Source: Trichuris trichiura (Eukaryota; Nematoda; Enoplea; Trichinellida; Trichuridae). From it: a DNA stretch of 64,000 nt. This document shows positions 33,469-46,004 of this stretch, in pieces; position 1 is the first letter of the stretch, and every line of letters begins with the position of its first letter. The stretch covers positions 310,001-374,000 of the forward strand of contig JBAJFE010000038.1 of NCBI GenBank assembly GCA_037903355.1. Direction: 5' to 3'. The notes under the pieces were generated by a model, which saw only the letters and a list, made by a program, of their open reading frames with translations, was not told the origin of the DNA and searched no databases. Made by a program: the position numbers and the translations under genes.

Positions 33469-34975
33469 CGTCCGATGATAACCCGCCTTGTGTCAGTGGA
33501 CTGCGTTCCAAAAGGATCTCCAAAGACCTTTTCTTCAGCTGAGATCTTCACGCAACATCTAGTAGCTGATAGACACAGCAGAAACCATCAACAGAAAACT
33601 TCAAAAATCTCGTTTTAAACTGTTAAAAACGATTGAAGGTTGACCTCGCTTCGCAAATTACATTCATCTTATAACCGCTGAAGACGGGTCGTGACTGACC
33701 GGAAAGCACCGGAGATTAAAGTTATTTTTACATATAACGGGACACTCACTCCGTAAAAAAGGCACTTCATTGTGAAAACTTATAGTCCCGTACCAAGACA
33801 TCACATCTTCAAAACTAATGTTGTCTACAATATTGCATGTTATTACAACTCCTCTTACGTAGGAGAAACGGAAGGAAGCGTATTTCACACGTTCAAGGAA
33901 CGACAAGACGGGATGTCTAGCTGAAAGAAAGCGTTGAGAGAACTCGATGGAACATAAAACGCGCAAGAAGGTCTAGACAAATCATAAACGTGCAAATGGA
34001 CCAGCGTTGGTCATGTTCTAGTGCACAGATCGTGGAAGAACACTGTGACGAAAAGATTGTCAGGAATACTACGGGAGAGACTATTTTCAAAGTCGTAGAA
34101 CGTTTCTCTCATTGTTTGCACGGACACTGACGGAAGGTAATTTGTCGCGAGAGCCCGTTTTCTGTACGAAAAATCAAAAAGACATCTGCTTACAAAAAAG
34201 CGTCCTAATCTGAAGGTCAATATGCAGGCGTTTTAGCAGCTTATTCTAGTAAGGCAAAAACCTCAGCGAAGCTTTCCCGGTGCAGCGGACCACGTTACCA
34301 GCAGACCACTGGGATCAGTTACGGCTGATTGAAGGTGGCTGCACTGAAAAAATGGAGAATATAACAGGACAAGCCTGGCCCCACTGCACACAGTATAACA
34401 CATTCAGAAAAGGCCTAGACTAAGTCTCTTATATTTGTTCGCTCAATGTAGGCGTAGGCTGCGAACGATGATATTTTGTCCAGACACGCTTGTCCACATA
34501 ATTCTATCAAAAAACCCACTCACAAAAGGCAGAACAGTGTAACCAGCTGGTACAGTGCTCAGCGAAGCGCGACCAGGCTGATCGGTGGAACTGCATTCAG
34601 CATGACGACGATAGCAATTCATAGCCGGCTTTACTCCTTTCTTTAAGCTAACGACGTATCAACAAGGTTCTGAAAAGAAGACTGAGTAAATTAAGCAAAT
34701 CATTTTCTCCATCGGAAAATACCAGGTCATCATATGTGAAACCGTAATGACACATTAAGAAGTTTACGACGGGATTGTAGTTTTGTTGTTAATTAAATAA
34801 TTTGGCAAAACGATACGAGTGCCTCTTGAAACGGGGAGAAAAACAATTCGCAACAGGATGGTAAACAAGCAAGAAAACGTTATGCGGTAGCAATTATCAG
34901 CCAGCAGCAGGTAATAAGAAAAATATGGATAACATCAACAAAACCGTCTATCCAGATGCGCTGTGCGGCAGTAGG
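33469..34975. other. Region between the hAT element and LRRC57
   Basis: Contains the Penelope-like fragment described separately; otherwise no gene that I can support. Confidence 0.4.
33690..33935 (+). pseudogene. Decayed Penelope-like retroelement fragment (GIY-YIG endonuclease end)
   Basis: The plus strand reads NVVYNIACYYNSSYVGETEG followed by FHTFKERQ. This fits the V-x-Y-x-I-x-C, then S-Y-V/I-G-E-T pattern of the GIY-YIG endonuclease domain at the end of Penelope-like element polyproteins. Upstream codons (IFTYNGTLTP) have the flavour of the preceding segment but are broken by stops. It is an old, non-functional piece; ends are not defined. Confidence 0.45.
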
Positions 34976-35692
34976 TCAAACCAACTTTTTTTTTGTAGCA
35001 GTAAAACGTTCCATGTATTGCTGGTAGCCGTCGAGTTCTCGAAACTGCCTCATATCAAACAAGTTGCCTTCTACGGCCAACAGAGAAATTTGAGAGTCGG
35101 ACAAAATTTTGCGCCAAAAGTCGTCAGCAGCCAAACAATTTTCTTCAACGCGAAGCACCTTTAGTCGATTACAACTCGCAATGGATTCGGATATTGACGA
35201 AAGTTGGTTCTGATTCAAATTAAGCTCGACCGCACCAAGCGTCTCAATACCGTCAGGTATGCACGTAATCTTGTTGCAAGACAAATCAATTACGTCAATC
35301 TGCGTCATCTGGAAAAGCGCTGTGGGAAATTCCGTGAAACAATTCGCTGACAGGTTAAGCAGTTTCAATCGTTTCAGTTCTCCGATGGTTTCAGGCAGAG
35401 CGGAAATCATATTATTGCTAACGGAAAGTTGCTCCAGCTTCGGTAACAAACCTATCTCGTTAGGCAAGAAAGTTAATCGATTATAATCCAACGTTAAGTG
35501 CTTCAAATTTTCAAAGTAACTAATAAACGACGGCAACTCAGCCAACCGGTTGCAGCGCAGGTTCAGCGAGCGAAGTGAAGTACCACAGGAAAGCAACTGG
35601 GCCGGCACCTTCTTCAACTTGCAGCCGCTCAGCTGGCAAACGCCCGTTTTCTGGGCATTTTCCAAATGATTCTTCGTAGACTTGTTACCCAT
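34976..35692 (-). CDS. LRRC57: Leucine-rich repeat protein LRRC57
   Basis: Single-exon gene of 238 aa, against 239 in human. I chose the Met at 35692 (MGNKSTKNHLENAQKTGV) over an upstream in-frame Met because it matches the family N-terminus and gives a Gly2 suited to N-myristoylation, hence membrane association (inference). Repeats of about 23 residues (LRSLNLRCNRLAELP, LKHLTLDYNRLTFLP, LEQLSVSNNMISALP and onwards) fill residues 35-200. The C-terminus keeps the family signature DSQISLLAVEGNLF and YMERFTATKKK. Molecular function is not established in the family. It lies 240 bp downstream of the CUL4 stop on the same strand, with a TTTTCCACTCAG acceptor ending 4 nt before the ATG. Confidence 0.96.
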   Translation of the reverse strand: MGNKSTKNHLENAQKTGVCQLSGCKLKKVPAQLLSCGTSLRSLNLRCNRLAELPSFISYFENLKHLTLDYNRLTFLPNEIGLLPKLEQLSVSNNMISALPETIGELKRLKLLNLSANCFTEFPTALFQMTQIDVIDLSCNKITCIPDGIETLGAVELNLNQNQLSSISESIASCNRLKVLRVEENCLAADDFWRKILSDSQISLLAVEGNLFDMRQFRELDGYQQYMERFTATKKKLV

Positions 35693-35696
35693 AAAG

Positions 35697-35708
35697 CTGA
35701 GTGGAAAA
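35697..35708 (-). promoter_or_regulatory. Splice acceptor just before the LRRC57 start codon
   Basis: The minus strand reads TTTTCCACTCAG then CTTT then ATG. With no upstream exon evident, this could be a spliced-leader trans-splice site (inference) or the end of a 5' UTR intron. Confidence 0.45.
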
Positions 35709-35794
35709 TCATTTAACGCACCGAAAGCAACATAAAAATAATAAGTGCTGACGAAAACCAACAATAACGCTCTAACAATCAGAACCAGTGAACT

Positions 35795-35800
35795 TTTATT
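35795..35800 (-). terminator. Poly(A) signal AATAAA after CUL4
   Basis: A canonical hexamer on the minus strand, 132 nt past the CUL4 stop and about 100 nt before the LRRC57 start codon. Confidence 0.55.
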
Positions 35801-35931
35801 ACTTTTTCAATCCGCAATAAAAACACACTACAGGGAAAATTTAAAATCTTGCATCAAGTCTTTTTAAAAGTCGGCCCAAAAGTGTAGATACATTAGCAAG
35901 CAGAAAACTCTATACTAATGCTGATTGAAGT

Positions 35932-38900
35932 TCAAGCGATGTAGCTGTAAACATTCGGGTTATCCTTGTCGCGACAAAGATAACCCTGCTCGATCATAGA
36001 TTCAATCCTTTCCTTCAGTTCATTTGGCTGAAATATAAGTTCCACAAATTAAAAAAATCTTGAACGAGGGAAAGCCACGTTGTACCTTCGCTTGAAAGCG
36101 TAACTGCGCTGAGAGCTCCGCTATGAGAGCATTGTGAGACAGTTTCTTTTTCATCTTCATTATACGAACCGTGGACGCATCCACTTGGTAAACCCGCCCT
36201 TGTCGAACTTGTTCATAAGTATGCTCTTTATCTTTTTCCTGAAAAAATGCCATTACGGCAGTGAATCCAAACAGTCGGAACAGAAGAGTCCGATGGTGAG
36301 ACAGTAAATTGAAACGACTAAGACAAACTTTTCAGCCCGAAAACATATGCAAACGTTTCGACTTCTTGTATCGAAGCAGAAAAAACCCCGTATTCAATTT
36401 CTTAATTCTCATTCCTCTAATTTGATCTGTGCATTATGCTGCACGCGAAAATTTTATTCTTAACTGCCAAGATACATGCAATGCTGTCTTCTAATCTTAA
36501 ACTGGACCCCAGAACAGCATTTCTAGTGTAACTGAAGGTATTGAAACGATTCGCCATTCTAACCGTCAGGCCGGATCGCGGGGTACTAAGGTTGCTCGGG
36601 TCGTCAGTCTTTTTCCGAAAAAGTACAGGACGATAACGAAGAACAGCACTCACAAAAAGACGTTAATAACGTACAACCAATCTTTGGGCGGATAGACAGT
36701 CAACGGTAAACATGCAAAGCTAAAGCTTACCGTTTCCTTCGTTTGGATTTGATTTATTTTGATTCGTCTCATTTTGTTTTGAAATTTGCTGTTAAATGTA
36801 AACTTGTCCGTGTCTGCAACGTCCTTGCTCTAAATATAGAATATGGTATGGAAAAACCACATAAACTACGGAAAAGGAGCAATACCATGGGATGCTTAAG
36901 TATAACTCTGAACTTGCCGCAGGCTAACGACTGCAGCGTTCGACGTAGTTCCTCGTCTTCTACAAATAAGAGCACCCTTTTGGCGCGAACTGCAAAGCCC
37001 GTAAGTTGGTTTACCAATCGCTGTTGACGCTCTGATCTCTTCAAAAGTCAGTTCATTTCGTGAATTAAACAGCAACAATACGATTGCTTGATAAGTGGAC
37101 ACCAAAAGTTCCTTTTCATTCTAACAACAAAAGGAGGAAACGAATAAGTACAAGAAAATTTCTGGTTGGTTTACTTTATAACCAAAGTTGGCCAATACGA
37201 CGCATGTACCAATCGAATACTGCCAGCTCAAAACACGACCGCCATGCTTGTCTGCGTAGAACTTTTGAAACCGTTCAACATAGGACTGCATGTCCGCAGG
37301 TAATGTAACAGTAGAAGACGGATAGGATGGCCAGCTACCCGTAGTTAATACGTTAACGGACATGTCAATGGAAGCTCTATCCTTCCGCTTTGACGATTGC
37401 AACCACTTCATAAAAAAAAGTTGGTACATGGGACAACTGCATGTTTTAACAAGAATTACCTGCTTGAAGGAACTGTTAAGCTCCTTAGAAAGATGCATGT
37501 CTTTAAACATAGCCTCAAGTTTTGCTGTAAAATCTGATCCACATTCTGAAACAAAGACACTAGGCGAATATATTAAAAACAACTTTATAACCTTGCTTCA
37601 GCTTTGAGAGTAACGCCTTTTCAGCGTCAAAGGAAGCGCTTTTGCTCTGCAGCAACCGTTTAGCCAGGTACTTTTGATAGAATGCCTCGAACATGTCTTT
37701 CCCTTAAAAGGCAAGCGTCTGAAAAATCTGAAAGCCACGTGTAAAGACTGACCTGGAACAAAGCGGAACAAAACGAGCACCTTGTCCATAAGTTGATCGA
37801 GATCTTCCTCAGGCATAACTACTCTACCCGAGCGAAGCTTGGAGTCAATAAATCTGGCTAAAATAACGGCCTTCAAACATTGTGCATAGCAAAGCATACC
37901 GCCTTATGCACCGATTAGTTCGGCCGGCTTATGAGGACAAGAAATTATGACTTCTTCGAATCCACGTCGGAAAGAGTTCAGGAAAAGTTCGTTATTCTCA
38001 AAACTCTGCCCCATGATACGATCACATTTATCCTTGAAATTCAACAATTCCGGTATGATGCCATCTTCATCTTCTTTGTTGCAAGCTAACTGCTTCCCCA
38101 TTCTCTAAACGAGCAAGTACGAAATTGAGTAGACAAATCGTGTTCACCAAGGGCAATACCGTCAGGTAACTGCAAACAGCGTTGCACAAAGTTTCGTGAC
38201 CTGTAGGCGCGTGACGGCACAACTTGTAGAGCAAATGGAGTTGGTCAATTCGAAAATGATCCAACATGTCGTTCAAACCTTAGGGCAAAAAGGCACGTTT
38301 AAGCTTTTTGTTGCGTTAGGTGACGCTTTAAGCATCTTAGCAAAAGTTGGCGATAATGGTTTATCTTGACTCTCCTTGTCTTAGGAACCCAACAGGAATG
38401 ATGGAAATAAGATTCAGGCCATTCACTATATCCTTGCCATTCGTCATAGTACCACGAATGCGACTGCGAGAACTGGACAGAACCTTTTCATTGAATATTG
38501 CACTTGACTTAGGGGCAAAAAGGATTACCGAACCTAACTCCCAACCTGGACTACTACAACCTGGGGATTCCTGAATAGCTACATTCTTTCCTACGAAGAC
38601 TATGCAGACGGAAGGTCTTAGAATGAGCGTGTTGGTTTTCATCGAAGAATATAAGAAGATTACAGTCTGCCCGTTTTAATAAAAACCTAGAAAGAATATG
38701 AATTCAAAACTTTCAGAATGAATCCATGGGCCCCGTCATCAGCGTAAAAGGTACAAATGGGTTCTGGACTAACTCATCTGCAGCTCTTACGCTGATAACG
38801 TGATCCGTAAGACCTCGAGAGCTCCTAATTTTTTTCCTCTCTAGCTTTTCGTTAAAATTGGCAAACCATAGTTCTCCAATGAAAATTGTAAGTGGATACT

Positions 38901-41900
38901 ACCAAACTTTCCAATCAATTGTTTAACCATTAACGTCCTACTACGTCTTCTGCTGATGTTTCATGGAAAACCCATCCTCCCTACTTATTCGGCCGATGAG
39001 AGGTTGCTTCCTGAGGACTTCTCCAGTCCTTCCTCCAGAGCAACTTTCCCAAACACATACCGAATCTTCCAATGTCCCTTAACCTTCCAACGCAGCATGA
39101 AATCTTCCAACGATCCGTCGAAGATCGCTGCTCTAGTTCACCTGACTGTTCGCAAAGGACAGAATATTAACATTAAGACTAAGATCAGTAATTCTTCGTA
39201 AATGAGATGATAAGTCGTCATCGTATTGAGTTCAACTAAGGCATGACCAGTTTATAATTTTTTACAGCTCATACCGTAATTCTATACGATAATACTAAAT
39301 ATGAAGCCATCACCGAGTTTTTGAATGAAAGGATCCAATTGCGAAGCAACCGATACTCCATGTTTTCATGGAACTTCAGAACCCATTTGGCCTATTCCTT
39401 AGCGTAACTGCTGTAAGTCAAGCATACCTGACACATGTTAATCAGAGCGTAATGCATCAGAAGAAAACTCTATAATTTCATAAACTCTTGTACGGCTTGA
39501 AAGTTCCGCTTATGAATAGCAATTATTCAGGGAGCTGTGCGAGGTTCCGGGAAACAACTCACAGCCGCGACAAGGGCACGGAAGTGAGGTTGCAATTTTT
39601 CCAGCGGTATAATTTGCATTATCCTATCTTCATATCTGCAGGCAGCTGTTCATCCTACTTACTGTCTTCATGTAGCGGAAAATACTGTCTTTGCGTTTGC
39701 GCTTTTTTATTCTCATTGCATTCGTATACGCAGATTTAGAGCTGTTTTAAATAATACGCAAAATAATTGTTTTCGGACCATTCTACTCAATAAGTTTAAG
39801 GGGATTTACTGCAGCTGAGGCATACCGCGATGTGATTGAATTCTAGGGTGAACATGCGCCTATGAATCGCACTTTATAATTTTGTCGTCATACGTTTATT
39901 AGGAGAGAGATGTACACTGAAAAAGGGGTTGGTGAGCCCCATATCAATGTACCTGAGTTAGCAGTGAGACTTGAGCTACATTGCTCCACGGTCAGCAGGC
40001 ACCTTGCCCAAACCGACAAGTCAAAGTTGGCAATATTGACTCCACATGAATTGACAGAGGCACTCAGAAAGTTGCTGCATACCCTGGCCTAGGATTACAG
40101 CAGCTTTGTCGACACGAAAGTTTGGGGACAGGTCGTTTTGTAAGTGCTATTGCAAATGAAATTTGTCCAGCAAAATCAGCGCAGAAGCGCCTTCAGTAAA
40201 ATGTTATTTAACAGATATTGTTAGACAAATTTTGTTTCCAACTGCGCTGTACAAAGCGACCTGTCGACGAACCGACCTCTCAATAAAACGACTATCGACG
40301 AATCGACTTCCACCGCCTGACTTACTATTTCGGCAAGCGGAAAGACTTTTCTTGGACCTAATCATTACGCATAACGAAAAATAGTGTCACTAAGACAACA
40401 GGAAACGAAGAACTCTGTGAATGAATAAGGACACACCATCAACGTCCTTTCCTAAACCCAGTCCTCACCCCAGCAAGGTGCTGCTGTCTGTATGGTGCTC
40501 TGCCAGGGGATTTACGTTTTAGAAACCTGGTGAGACAATCACAGCAACGTCTATTGCCATGAATTGACGATCATGATGAAGAAACTGTTGTTTCTGACCA
40601 GCGCTTGCTAATCAAAAGGTGCCATTCCTTCTTCATAATAATGCTCAACCACATGCAGCAGATAAAACCGAGCAAAAGCTGGAAAAGTTAGGCATGAAGC
40701 CTACTCGTCATCTTTACCCACTGTACCTATCGCCTACCAACGAACATTTTTTCAGGCCATCGAACTATGTATACGCGGTAAACACATCGGGATATTACGT
40801 CATTCGCAAACGTTACCGTGAATTTAACTGCCGCGACTATGTATAACCTATAATAGATAGATGCCCCGTTACGATGTGACTGAAATGTTAAAGAAAAAGA
40901 AACCAGTCCGTCCTAGTCAATAAGTATAAGGTAATTTCTTCCTTTCTCTTTCTACTATAAACTTCCCCTTTTCTTATTTCAACACAAATATCCCACTGTA
41001 CTTATGTTAACTCGAGGTTTACTGGTTCCTTTATACGATCTCTTCAGGTCCATCTTCATCAACCCCCGTCTTTGAGTTCTACGTTCCGTATACACCTCTT
41101 CACATTTATTGATTTTGCAATTATGCTGTACCTTTTCATCAGTTTTTCTCGTTAAAATTCCTTCACGAGAAACAGAGGTTAGGGTAAGAGGTTAGTGCTC
41201 AATATATTGTTCAGTTAACTGGCGGCACCCGGATAGCGTCCACCAGACTGTTCTACTTGACTTTTTCCCCACGATGGCATGCTAATCCCTATATATATTA
41301 CAAATAACAATTTAGTGCTACTAACTATTTACTTATTCATTTTCCCTATTGCTCGTCAGCAGTCATTGTTTTACAGTTGAAGAAAATCGAAAAATTTTCT
41401 CCCATTTAATCGAAATTATTGCTGATTATTCTTCCACTCCCACATTTCTAAGATTCAAAGTTGCACCTCACTTTATAAAATGCCCACACAAGGTTGACTT
41501 GTCTGCAATTTTGATTTCATTCAGTCTACACGCCGATGGCTAGGCTAGTTAGTTCCAGAAAGCTCTGCGACTTCATGAAAAAACAAAGCGGGCATCGTAT
41601 AGTTTAGTTAGTATGCTGTAGCTTATGCTAAAGACTAAAGCATAGTTTATGCTAAAAACTGGATAGTGCAGGTCTTCCATCAAGGAAGTGTTTTAAGCTA
41701 CAAGGAAAGAACAGTCTTAACTAACTTAAGAGCCATGCATAATAGCATTACGGAAATTCAATTCGTGAAATTTTATTATTTTTGCGAAGCTTTCGGGAAG
41801 CATCTATTCTTGTCTCCAGCGCATGAGTAATGGCGGAGAGCATGTTGGTAGTCCACTGGTCATACTAAATACCTTAAAAGACGCAGTTCTCGAGGGACTT

Positions 41901-43804
41901 AACAACAGGAAACAGTTTCTAAAAATATGAGGAAATAAAAAGAAATAAAAAACTTCCAGGGAGTAAACGAGTAAGTGAAGTTGCACAATAAGTACTCGAA
42001 TAAAGGAAAGTCAAATGAGGGAAATAAGAGGGTCGTCTTGTTCCAAGAATCCCTCGTAAAAGATCATTGTAAAACGGCAGGTCATTCACTTAAAGACGGC
42101 CGTTTATGGCCTGTATGACATTTGTCCGGGACTCACTGCGATGCCATCTTCTCTATTGACATTGGATTATACTTTGCGTAGAGGGCTTCCTTACGTCAAT
42201 CATAAACTGGCGCTTTTTCTCTCTGCGGAGAGCCCATGCGCTGAAGACGGGAACAGAAGCTTACCGGAGTTTAATTTCTGTAATACTGTTACGCATTTTT
42301 CCAGGCTTGCTAGAAAGAGTTACACCTTCAAACGTCTTTCCCATGAGTCAAAAAACTTGTCATTAAAGTCAAGTGAACTTAAAACTAAACAAGGGTTAAA
42401 ACAGGCGCCATTTCAATTTTTAAAAAATGAGTACCTTTCTCTAACATTGCGGAAAGGTGATGGCCTATGAGGCCCCTTTGTGCAGCACCGATGACCAATG
42501 AACCAGCTTCACTACCCACGTAGAAATTGGCTCGCTCTTTTTCGCCCTGTAACGTTTCGCTAACGTAGTTCATAAAGGCGGGCACCTAGAAAAAAACGTT
42601 CAATGTTGAAACGCTTAACCGAAAAAACGGAGTAAACGAACGTCGACTTCATTTATCAGCCGACGCCCTTCTGCCTCGTAATAAGCTTCAGTTGTGCGCA
42701 GAAAACGTTTCTCAAACAGGGAAGAATACACCTGCAAGCATGGACACTGAAACGGAAAGCCTCTTTTTCTAGTACCCATAACTAACCGAGACTGTGCTAA
42801 GCATATGGAACAAACTTTTCACCAACACTTTGTTTGACTGTTCGCCACTTCTTTCACACTTCACTAGCCACAATAATCCGTCGACCAACCTTTCCTTCAC
42901 AGCTCTATTTAAAAGAATGACATTTTCAAAAGTTTTCAATCCCATGTGCCTGCAAATCGTTAAATAGCGACATTCATGATGATCAACGATCTACCAAATT
43001 GTTCCGCACTTCGGCAGTTTTCTGTCTAAAGGCAGAAAAATGCAACGAATCATACTCTGAAAAGCAATTCAGAACTGAGCGAAAACTAAGTCTCAGAGGG
43101 TTTATTACCATGTTACGGCAGAAAAGACACCATATATTATTCAAGTTTGTCAGCCAAGTAAGCGTATCATTTTCGTTCTGAGTCAGCGACTCAAGAAGCT
43201 TGGTCGCATGGAGGCGACACTCTTCGCTCAAGTCTCGAAACAAGCTCTCAGTTTGATTTCGAATAGCACATATATCGTTAACAGTCTGTAAGTGAACTCT
43301 TTCACATAACGAAACATAGCTTGGCTCAAGAACTTCCTACTTGAAATAAGTATTCAATGCTTCTAGCGACGGGACGTTGTTCGTAGATAGCGTCTAGTGC
43401 TGCTTTCAAATTGTTCCAGTATTCTTTCAAATACTGATCTCGATCCCATTCGAACTCTAAAACACATCAGTTATGCAACGCTTGATAAAATAGGAAAATA
43501 GAATCACACCTGTTAGATTGTTCACAGGGAGAAATAAAGGAACGCATGGTACCGCGCCAACGAACCTGCGAACCTCCACTCCTTCTGATCCAGGTTTCGC
43601 CATTTGACAAGGATACTGTGTAGTAACTATTCCTACGCAATCGAGCTGGTTTGAAAGGTTTGAAGGATCAAATTTGCGTTTTCGTCTGACGGCCGTGTCA
43701 GATTCTTCCGTGTTGTACGAACCTAATTCACTTGTACCACTTGCAAAGTGACCGTTTTCGTCCCTACCGTCGATGCATTGATCTTCCCGCATAGTCACAG
43801 GCAT
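35932..43804 (-). CDS. cul-4: Cullin-4, scaffold of CRL4 ubiquitin ligases
   Basis: Holds DDB1-type adaptors at its N-terminus and RBX1 at its C-terminus in a nuclear/cytosolic ubiquitin ligase. Eighteen exons, all phase-consistent, 808 aa: 43510-43804, 43341-43456, 43109-43285, 42995-43056, 42787-42949, 42642-42731, 42435-42585, 38160-38278, 37912-38104, 37753-37857, 37592-37702, 37460-37545, 37175-37405, 37015-37120, 36886-36959, 36731-36829, 36086-36238, 35932-36027. Seen: an N-terminal extension with a basic RRKRK motif (possible nuclear signal); cullin repeats ([21 protein letters not shown]); the cullin homology domain ([62 protein letters not shown]); the neddylation site [12 protein letters not shown]; and the winged-helix end [12 protein letters not shown]. 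It matches CUL4 rather than CUL1 or CUL3, notably in LACGK and the DKDNPN end. Exon 42642-42731 uses an unusual donor (gttcgt). The last exon is followed closely by LRRC57. Confidence 0.95.
36239..36730 (-). other. Intron of cul-4 (492 bp)
   Basis: Between the INQIQTKET exon and the [10 protein letters not shown] exon; by far the longest of the 3' introns. An in-frame-looking minus ORF (36417-36653) does not match cullin sequence and is taken as chance. Confidence 0.7.
38279..42434 (-). other. 4.2 kb intron of cul-4
   Basis: Separates the MLEKG exon from the LNDMLDHF exon. Contains the decayed mariner described separately; the remainder is AT-rich with no gene I can support. Confidence 0.85.
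39880..40860 (+). pseudogene. Decayed mariner-type transposase
   Basis: Three frames with stops and shifts carry mariner landmarks in the right order: [10 protein letters not shown] and PHELTE (helix-turn-helix end, about 39960-40060), LIITHNEK (first catalytic block, about 40360-40380), [11 protein letters not shown] (about 40470-40500), [10 protein letters not shown] (second block, about 40622-40650) and LSPTNEHFF (third block, about 40730-40755). At all three catalytic positions where mariner has Asp, this copy reads Asn. It is antisense to cul-4 inside its intron. Clear terminal repeats were not identified. Confidence 0.72.
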
Positions 43805-46004
43805 TTTTTATGGGACAAAACGAAAAACTGCATTCAAAACCCCTGCAATGACTGGTAATAAATCATTAGAAAGGCATGAATAAAATACAACGGAAAACAG
43901 CCAGTGGGTACTCTGAATGAGTCGCAAACTGTGAAAGAGAAACGGATTAAATCAACCCATAATGAGGAAGATATGTACCTTCACGTTTTTTTAAACTAAA
44001 GCCACAAATCTAGTAAGAAAAGACGCTGTCATGCCTAAAACCAACGCCAAACTTGTGCAGCGTATAGGTAGCGGAACACTAAAGCACTAATTTTCAAAGG
44101 GACGCCGAAAGATTTGCCATGCGTTAAGAGGCATTCCTTTGGACGAATAACAGGAGCGTGAGATCATCTGTGGAATACAGGAAAAGAACATAAAGTTACA
44201 CGCAGCTCTCAGCAAAAAAGTTAAGAAACTACAGACTAAGTGTACTGTTCATGACACATGACAGACGTGATATCTGCTATGCGCAGAATTAAAAGTACTT
44301 ACAAAAATTCCATACAGAATGATATAACAGAGAAAAAGTTAAACCACTCTCATTACTCCAAAGGACGCCAACAAACAAGATTATTATAACGAAAGAAAGT
44401 ACAGTAGGAAAAATAAAGTGAAGGTACATACAACTGTCATTCTGTCTTAATACGAATAAGAACACTAGCTTTTTGGTACGGGACTGTAAGTTTTCATATT
44501 CACCTGTTTATTTTTACCGAATGTATATCTCGTTAAAGATACAATAAAATTTTGTTCTCTGGAGCTTCCGTCTTCAACGATCTTAAAATAAATCTTATTC
44601 TTTATGCTGCAAACGCCAGCCAGCTGCGCCATGCAGACTTTATGATTTCTCTGTCATCTAAATTTGAGCAGAATTTCTTCGCTGGGATCAGCACATGAAA
44701 TGGAGAAGTAAAACGCCGAATAAACCTTTTCAAGATGATCCCCACTGGAGAAATAGGAGAGCGTATTTCTTTTATCTCATTCAGGCCAACGCTTATGCTC
44801 AACCAAAGAATAAAAGATCTCCCTTTGGGAAAATTTTCGCCCCAAAAATCGAGAGTTTTTTAGATGTCCACATTTGCGCTCGCATTCTTAACTGGCACTT
44901 CAGCTAGTTTACCTTCGTTGAGAATTTCAGCTATTGATGAAAACCGTTTTTGTCTATGAGGAAAATAGAAGAACATGCAATATTGTATTGTTAGAGAGGT
45001 TCATATTCCAAAGTGATGTCTGCTGCTCCATTAAAAAGACATTACCCCAAGCATCAAGAGAAGCTGCATCAGGTGCGCATATCATAATTTTAAATGGGTT
45101 GAAAATTTGTAAAACCTGAACATTTAATAATTCTGTAAATTGAGTACAAGGTGGTGTAAATATTGAGTAACTTTTCCTAAAGCTACAAATCTTAAGTGAA
45201 TATTTCTTTCCATACGCACTTGATCCATTCAAAGTTATACCTTTCATTGGGCTAAATGTCCCTTTGTTTTTTATTTAAGGAAAGTGCCACTTGAAAGTAC
45301 GTAAACTGTATCGTAAAGCTGAGAATATCGCATACGGTGTTGGGTCTCATAAGCTATTCAAAATCTGCTTTACGCAACAGCCAATTAGTACTTTGCTAAG
45401 CCACACAACGAACAATCAGCCTGTAACGAAAAGGTCTACATTTAACGCTGTTCCAATTGGCAAATTCTTGAAGGCTTCGTTTACATAGGAGTGCAAGTTG
45501 CCATGCTTGCTTCTCATACTTTCCATTTTTTGAGAAGCAAAAAATATTTGGTCGAAAAAATCGAACTGCTTTTGGCAAAACATTTAGAAGAGATCTACAT
45601 AGTCGCGTGGGATCGCAGCTCGCGGCCGCGCCGTACTGTACTACACCTCCTACTTATCACGTTTTCTTCTGAGCTCGTTGGTACTGTATTTTCCCTTACG
45701 TTTTCCCTTTGTTCCGAAGTGTAAATGAACTATTTTCGGCTTACCTACAGCTAGTTAAGTGGTATTATTCAGAATCACCACCCGTATTGTTGCTGCAGTT
45801 TTCATATCCAATGGTGCTCTCAAAGGCTGAATTGTCTTGAAGCATAAGGTTTCAAAAACAAGGAATTATGTACACTTAATACAGGGTAAATACAATCGGA
45901 GGGAAAAGGTCAAACAGCGACGGCGTAAAAACACAACTACATATCTTGAAGTCGTGCAGTTTGCGCAAGCGCGGCTCTTCTTTCGGTTTATATTCGCTGA
46001 AAAG
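43805..46004. other. Spacer between cul-4 and ubc-9
   Basis: AT-rich, 2.2 kb. The cul-4 promoter should lie at its left end and the ubc-9 3' UTR at its right end. Open frames here (for example 44695-44907 +) match nothing known to me. Confidence 0.5.

Noticed and set aside
43086..43108. A 23-nt GT-AG intron in cul-4 after CRNM
   Set aside because: Too short, and it breaks the frame. A 52-nt intron ending at TTGCTTTTCAG restores the conserved [12 protein letters not shown] sequence instead.
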